From: Candidatus Zixiibacteriota bacterium
Lineage (GTDB): Bacteria > Zixibacteria > MSB-5A5 > GN15 > JAAZOE01
Length of the DNA stretch: 8,602 nucleotides
Assembly: GCA_012797915.1 (NCBI GenBank)
Contig: JAAZOE010000218.1
Location: forward strand, 1 to 8,602
Direction of reading: 5' to 3'
Both the position numbers and the translations under genes were made by a program. The notes under the pieces were generated by a model. It did no database searches and was not told the DNA's origin. It saw nothing but the letters and a program-made list of their open reading frames with translations. Below are positions 6,286 to 8,602 of the stretch, in pieces; within the stretch, counting starts at the first letter, position 1, and every line of letters starts with the position of its first letter.

Positions 6286-7257
6286 ATGGCGATTTTCATC
6301 GATAAAAAGACCCGTTTGGTGGTGCAGGGGATCACCGGGCGCGATGGCGCCTTCCACGCCCAGCAGATGAAGAAATACGGCACCAACGTCGTGGCCGGCG
6401 TCACTCCCGGCAAGGCCGGCACCAGGGTCGACGGCATTCCGGTCTTCAACACCGTGGCCGAGGCCGTCGCCGCGACCAAGGCCAACACCTCCGTCATCTA
6501 TGTCCCCCCGGCGTTCGCCATCGATTCCATCTACGAAGCCGCCGATGCCGGCATCGAAACCATCGTTTGCATCACCGAGGGCCTGCCGGCCAACGACATG
6601 ATGAAGGTGTATCATTACCTCAAGGCCAAGGGGGTCCGCCTGATCGGACCCAACAGCCCCGGCCTGATTTCTCCCGGCCTGTCCAAGGTCGGCATCATCC
6701 CCGGTTCCATCTGCGTGCCCGGCCCGATCGGGGTGGTGTCGCGCAGCGGCACGCTGACCTATGAGGTCATCTTCGCCCTGACCTCCGCCGACATGGGACA
6801 GTCGACCTGCATCGGCATCGGCGGCGACCAGGTCATCGGGACCAACTTCATCGATGTCCTGACGGCTTTCGAAGCCGACAAAACGACCAAGGCGGTGGTT
6901 ATGATCGGCGAAATCGGCGGAGCCGACGAAGAGGAAGCGGCCGCTTTCATTGCCAGGAAGATGAGCAAGCCGGTGGTGGCCTTCATCGCCGGCCGGACGG
7001 CGCCCCCGGGAAAACGGATGGGGCACGCCGGAGCCATTATTTCGGGCAGTTCCGGAACGGCCGCCGACAAGGTCAAAGCGTTGAATGCGGTCGGCATCCC
7101 GGTGGCCACCTCGCCGCTGGATATCCCCGGCCTGGTGACGGAGCGGTTGAAAGCCCGGCGTCCGGGGGCGAAAAAAGCGGGCGTCAAGAAGAGCGCGGCT
7201 CCGACCAAAACCGCCAAAAAGAAGCCGGCGGCAAAGAAAACCCGCGGAAAGCGGTGA
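6286..7257 (+). CDS. sucD: Succinyl-CoA ligase, alpha subunit, with lysine-rich C-terminal tail
   Basis: This is the CoA-binding, phosphohistidine-carrying half of succinyl-CoA synthetase. Its 323 residues include an N-terminal CoA-binding Rossmann domain (VVQGITGRDGAFHA, 12-25), ITEGLP (96-101), IGPNSPGLISP (120-130), GVVSRSGTLTYE (149-160) and GIGGD (177-181). The active-site loop KRMGHAGAIISG (243-254) contains catalytic His247. The body ends near residue 289, the length of E. coli SucD. A further 34 residues (290-323) are almost wholly Lys, Arg, Ala, Pro, Thr and Gly with no acid, which is not usual in this family. The start is supported by a perfect AGGAGG at 6275-6280, overlapping the sucC stop, 5 bases before ATG 6286. 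The stop TGA overlaps the GAGGAG ribosome site of korD, so the tail is unlikely to be a frameshift artefact. Confidence 0.97.
   Translation: MAIFIDKKTRLVVQGITGRDGAFHAQQMKKYGTNVVAGVTPGKAGTRVDGIPVFNTVAEAVAATKANTSVIYVPPAFAIDSIYEAADAGIETIVCITEGLPANDMMKVYHYLKAKGVRLIGPNSPGLISPGLSKVGIIPGSICVPGPIGVVSRSGTLTYEVIFALTSADMGQSTCIGIGGDQVIGTNFIDVLTAFEADKTTKAVVMIGEIGGADEEEAAAFIARKMSKPVVAFIAGRTAPPGKRMGHAGAIISGSSGTAADKVKALNAVGIPVATSPLDIPGLVTERLKARRPGAKKAGVKKSAAPTKTAKKKPAAKKTRGKR
7150..7254 (+). other. Histone-H1-like basic tail coding segment of sucD
   Basis: Residues 289-323 of SucD contain 16 Lys or Arg out of 35, with Ala, Pro, Thr, Ser, Gly and Val making up the rest and no Asp or Glu. Repeating KK, AKK and KKPAAKK blocks are of the low-complexity kind seen in histone H1 tails and in some bacterial nucleoid or ribosome-associated proteins. 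It is in frame, has no stop, and starts just after the expected end of the folded SucD domain. It is likely disordered and could contact nucleic acid, membrane or an acidic partner; none of these is shown by the sequence. Confidence 0.8.
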
Positions 7258-7267
7258 GGAGACAGTC

Positions 7268-7543
7268 ATGACCGAAAAGAAATCCGAGGAGCGGGGCGCG
7301 CCGCCGCCGGCGGCGGAGAAGAAGGTCACCTATCCGTTTCAGGAGGGCAAAGGCCTGCCGCCGCTGAATCTGTATCTGCACTGGTGCAAGGCCTGCAATA
7401 TCTGCATCAGTTTCTGTCCGCAAAAAGTGTTCGACCCGGATCGGGACGGCAAACCGATTGTGGCCCGTCCGGAGAAGTGTACGCAGTGCGGCATTTGCTG
7501 GCTGCATTGCCCGGATTTTGTCATCACCTCGAACTACAAGTGA
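7268..7543 (+). CDS. korD: 2-oxoacid:ferredoxin oxidoreductase delta subunit, 2[4Fe-4S] ferredoxin-like
   Basis: This small electron-transfer subunit passes electrons from the thiamine-diphosphate core of the oxidoreductase to soluble ferredoxin. Its 91 residues hold two complete 4Fe-4S motifs of the CxxCxxCxxxCP type: Cys40, 43, 46, 50 (CKACNICISFCP) and Cys71, 74, 77, 81 (CTQCGICWLHCPD). A hydrophilic, Pro/Ala/Lys-rich stretch of about 20 residues precedes the domain and is probably flexible. Start ATG 7268 is set by GAGGAG at 7256-7261, which overlaps the sucD stop. Position directly before korA, with a 10-base gap, identifies it as the delta subunit rather than a free ferredoxin. Substrate (2-oxoglutarate) is inferred from the sucCD neighbours; a branched-chain 2-oxoacid enzyme (vor) has a similar subunit. 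Confidence 0.9.
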   Translation: MTEKKSEERGAPPPAAEKKVTYPFQEGKGLPPLNLYLHWCKACNICISFCPQKVFDPDRDGKPIVARPEKCTQCGICWLHCPDFVITSNYK

Positions 7544-7553
7544 GGATATCGGT

Positions 7554-8602
7554 ATGGCGAATACGCATACTCCCGCCCGCCGGTTGATGCAGGGCAACGA
7601 GGCCTGCGCCCTCGGGGCGATTTACGCCGGATGCCGCTTCTTCGGCGGGTATCCGATCACGCCGTCCACCGAAATCGCCGAGGGCATGGCCCGGATGCTG
7701 CCGCGTCACGGGGGACGATTCATCCAGATGGAGGATGAAATCGGCTCCATCGCCTCGGTCATCGGGGCCTCCGTAGCCGGGGTCAAGGCCATGACCGCCA
7801 CCAGCGGGCCGGGCTACTCGCTGATGCAGGAAAACATCGGCTATGCCTACATGGCCGAGGTGCCCTGCGTCATCGTCGACGTCCAGCGCGGCGGACCGTC
7901 CACCGGCCTGCCGACCAAGGTCTCCCAATCGGACACCATGCAGGCGCGCTGGGGGACCCACGGCGACTACTACGCCATCGCCGTGGCCCCGGCCTCGGTC
8001 AAGGAATGCTTCCAGCAGACGGTCAAGGCCTTCAATTTCTCCGAGCGGTTCCGCACGCCGGTGACCGTGCTCACCGATGAAGTCCTCGGCCATATGCGCG
8101 AGATGATGGCCGTCCCGGAGCCGGGCGAACTGGAAGTCTTCGACCGCGTCAAACCCGACGTCCCCTCCGAGTGGTACCATCATTTCGAGGTGACCCCCAA
8201 CCTGGTCTCGCCGATGGCCAGCTTCGGCGAAGGGTACCGCTACAACATCACCGGCTTGACCCACGACCAGGAAGGTTTTCCCACCGCCAACCCGGTGGAA
8301 ATCAAAAGCAAGATGGATAAGCTGCGATACAAGATCGCCCGATTCGCCGATGAATTGCTGCAGCTCGAAACGGAGATGATGGACGACGCCGTCATCGCCG
8401 TCTTCGCCTACGGCATCGCCGCCCGCGCCGCCCGCCAGGCGGTGGCCATGGCCCGCGACAAGCGGATCCGGGTCGGGCTGATCCGGCCGATCACCATCTG
8501 GCCGTTCCCCGATGACCGCCTCCACCAGATTCTGGAACGGGCCAAGGTGAAAACCGCGCTGGTGGTGGAATTGAACATGGGGCAGATGGCCTACGAGATG
8601 CA
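7554..8602 (+). CDS. korA: 2-oxoglutarate:ferredoxin oxidoreductase alpha subunit, 3'-truncated by window edge
   Basis: This subunit, with KorB, forms the thiamine-diphosphate core that converts 2-oxoglutarate and CoA to succinyl-CoA, CO2 and reduced ferredoxin, reversibly. The 349 codons seen run from ATG 7554 to the window end with no stop; family members are usually about 375-385 residues, so little is missing. Motifs are GNEACALGAIYAGCRFFGG (14-32), the 2-oxoacid-binding YPITPSTE (33-40), QMEDEIGSIASVIGAS (58-73), TATSGPGYSLMQE (81-93) and QRGGPSTGLPTKVSQSD (111-127). The later IRPITIWPFP (310-319) and VVELNMGQ (337-344) mark the C-terminal domain. No gamma domain is fused at the N-terminus, consistent with a four-subunit enzyme. 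The ribosome site GTGAGGA (7540-7546) overlaps the korD stop. Succinyl-CoA ligase genes upstream favour 2-oxoglutarate over other 2-oxoacids. korB and korC are expected beyond the window. Confidence 0.93.
   Translation, partial: MANTHTPARRLMQGNEACALGAIYAGCRFFGGYPITPSTEIAEGMARMLPRHGGRFIQMEDEIGSIASVIGASVAGVKAMTATSGPGYSLMQENIGYAYMAEVPCVIVDVQRGGPSTGLPTKVSQSDTMQARWGTHGDYYAIAVAPASVKECFQQTVKAFNFSERFRTPVTVLTDEVLGHMREMMAVPEPGELEVFDRVKPDVPSEWYHHFEVTPNLVSPMASFGEGYRYNITGLTHDQEGFPTANPVEIKSKMDKLRYKIARFADELLQLETEMMDDAVIAVFAYGIAARAARQAVAMARDKRIRVGLIRPITIWPFPDDRLHQILERAKVKTALVVELNMGQMAYEM

Noticed and set aside
5689..7329. A 546-codon open frame on the minus strand opposite sucC/sucD/korD
   Set aside because: It crosses three well-supported genes and two ribosome sites, and its translation is low-complexity Gly/Asp/His/Arg-rich text with no family pattern.
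1..8602. Mobile element, CRISPR array or phage-derived genes
   Set aside because: No transposase, integrase, phage gene, terminal inverted repeats or regularly spaced repeats are visible. Gene style and composition look uniform along the window.

Overview
The window is a single-direction (+ strand), GC-rich (roughly 60% by eye), gene-dense bacterial segment. Its gene set is that of an anaerobic or facultatively anaerobic bacterium with a ferredoxin-linked central metabolism. A four-subunit-type 2-oxoacid:ferredoxin oxidoreductase (korD, korA) sits directly behind succinyl-CoA ligase (sucC, sucD). Queuine-type Tgt, a class II CCA-adding enzyme and strong AGGAGG-like ribosome binding sites point to Bacteria rather than Archaea. 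The phylum cannot be fixed by reading alone. Lineages of the Zixibacteria/FCB or Desulfobacterota type would fit, but that is a guess.

Layout: (1) 3-971, the 3' part of tgt, cut by the window start. (2) 972-1444, a 473-base gap with no convincing gene. It holds a hairpin over the tgt stop codon, a good sigma-70-type promoter (TTGACA, 18 bases, TATATT), a dyad just downstream of the -10 that spans the expected start of transcription, and a second 19-base dyad. If the promoter is real, the next gene has a leader of about 315 bases. (3) 1445-3747, a P-loop protein of the COG2403 / cyclic 2,3-diphosphoglycerate synthetase-like family, followed 5 bases later by carbamate kinase (arcC). (4) 3758-5116, cca, a tRNA nucleotidyltransferase with an HD domain, apparently starting at TTG. 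(5) 5134-7257, sucC and sucD. (6) 7268-8602, korD (a 2[4Fe-4S] ferredoxin-like subunit) and korA, which runs off the window end; korB and korC are expected beyond it.

All genes from 1445 onward are co-directional with gaps of only 5, 10, 17, 9, 10 and 10 bases, so they are probably one operon of at least 7.1 kb. Its core is readable: KorABCD oxidises 2-oxoglutarate to succinyl-CoA and reduced ferredoxin (or runs in reverse), and SucCD converts succinyl-CoA to succinate with NTP formation. Carbamate kinase can also make ATP, from carbamoyl phosphate. The operon therefore joins two reversible acyl-phosphate/CoA-linked ATP-forming steps to a tRNA 3'-end enzyme and to a poorly understood P-loop protein.

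The points most worth attention are the COG2403-arcC pair with no arginine deiminase genes in view, a lysine-rich histone-H1-like tail on SucD, the placement of cca inside a metabolic operon, and the structured promoter/leader region. I found no mobile element, CRISPR array, tRNA or rRNA. I see no clear evidence of a wholly new defence or mobile system.
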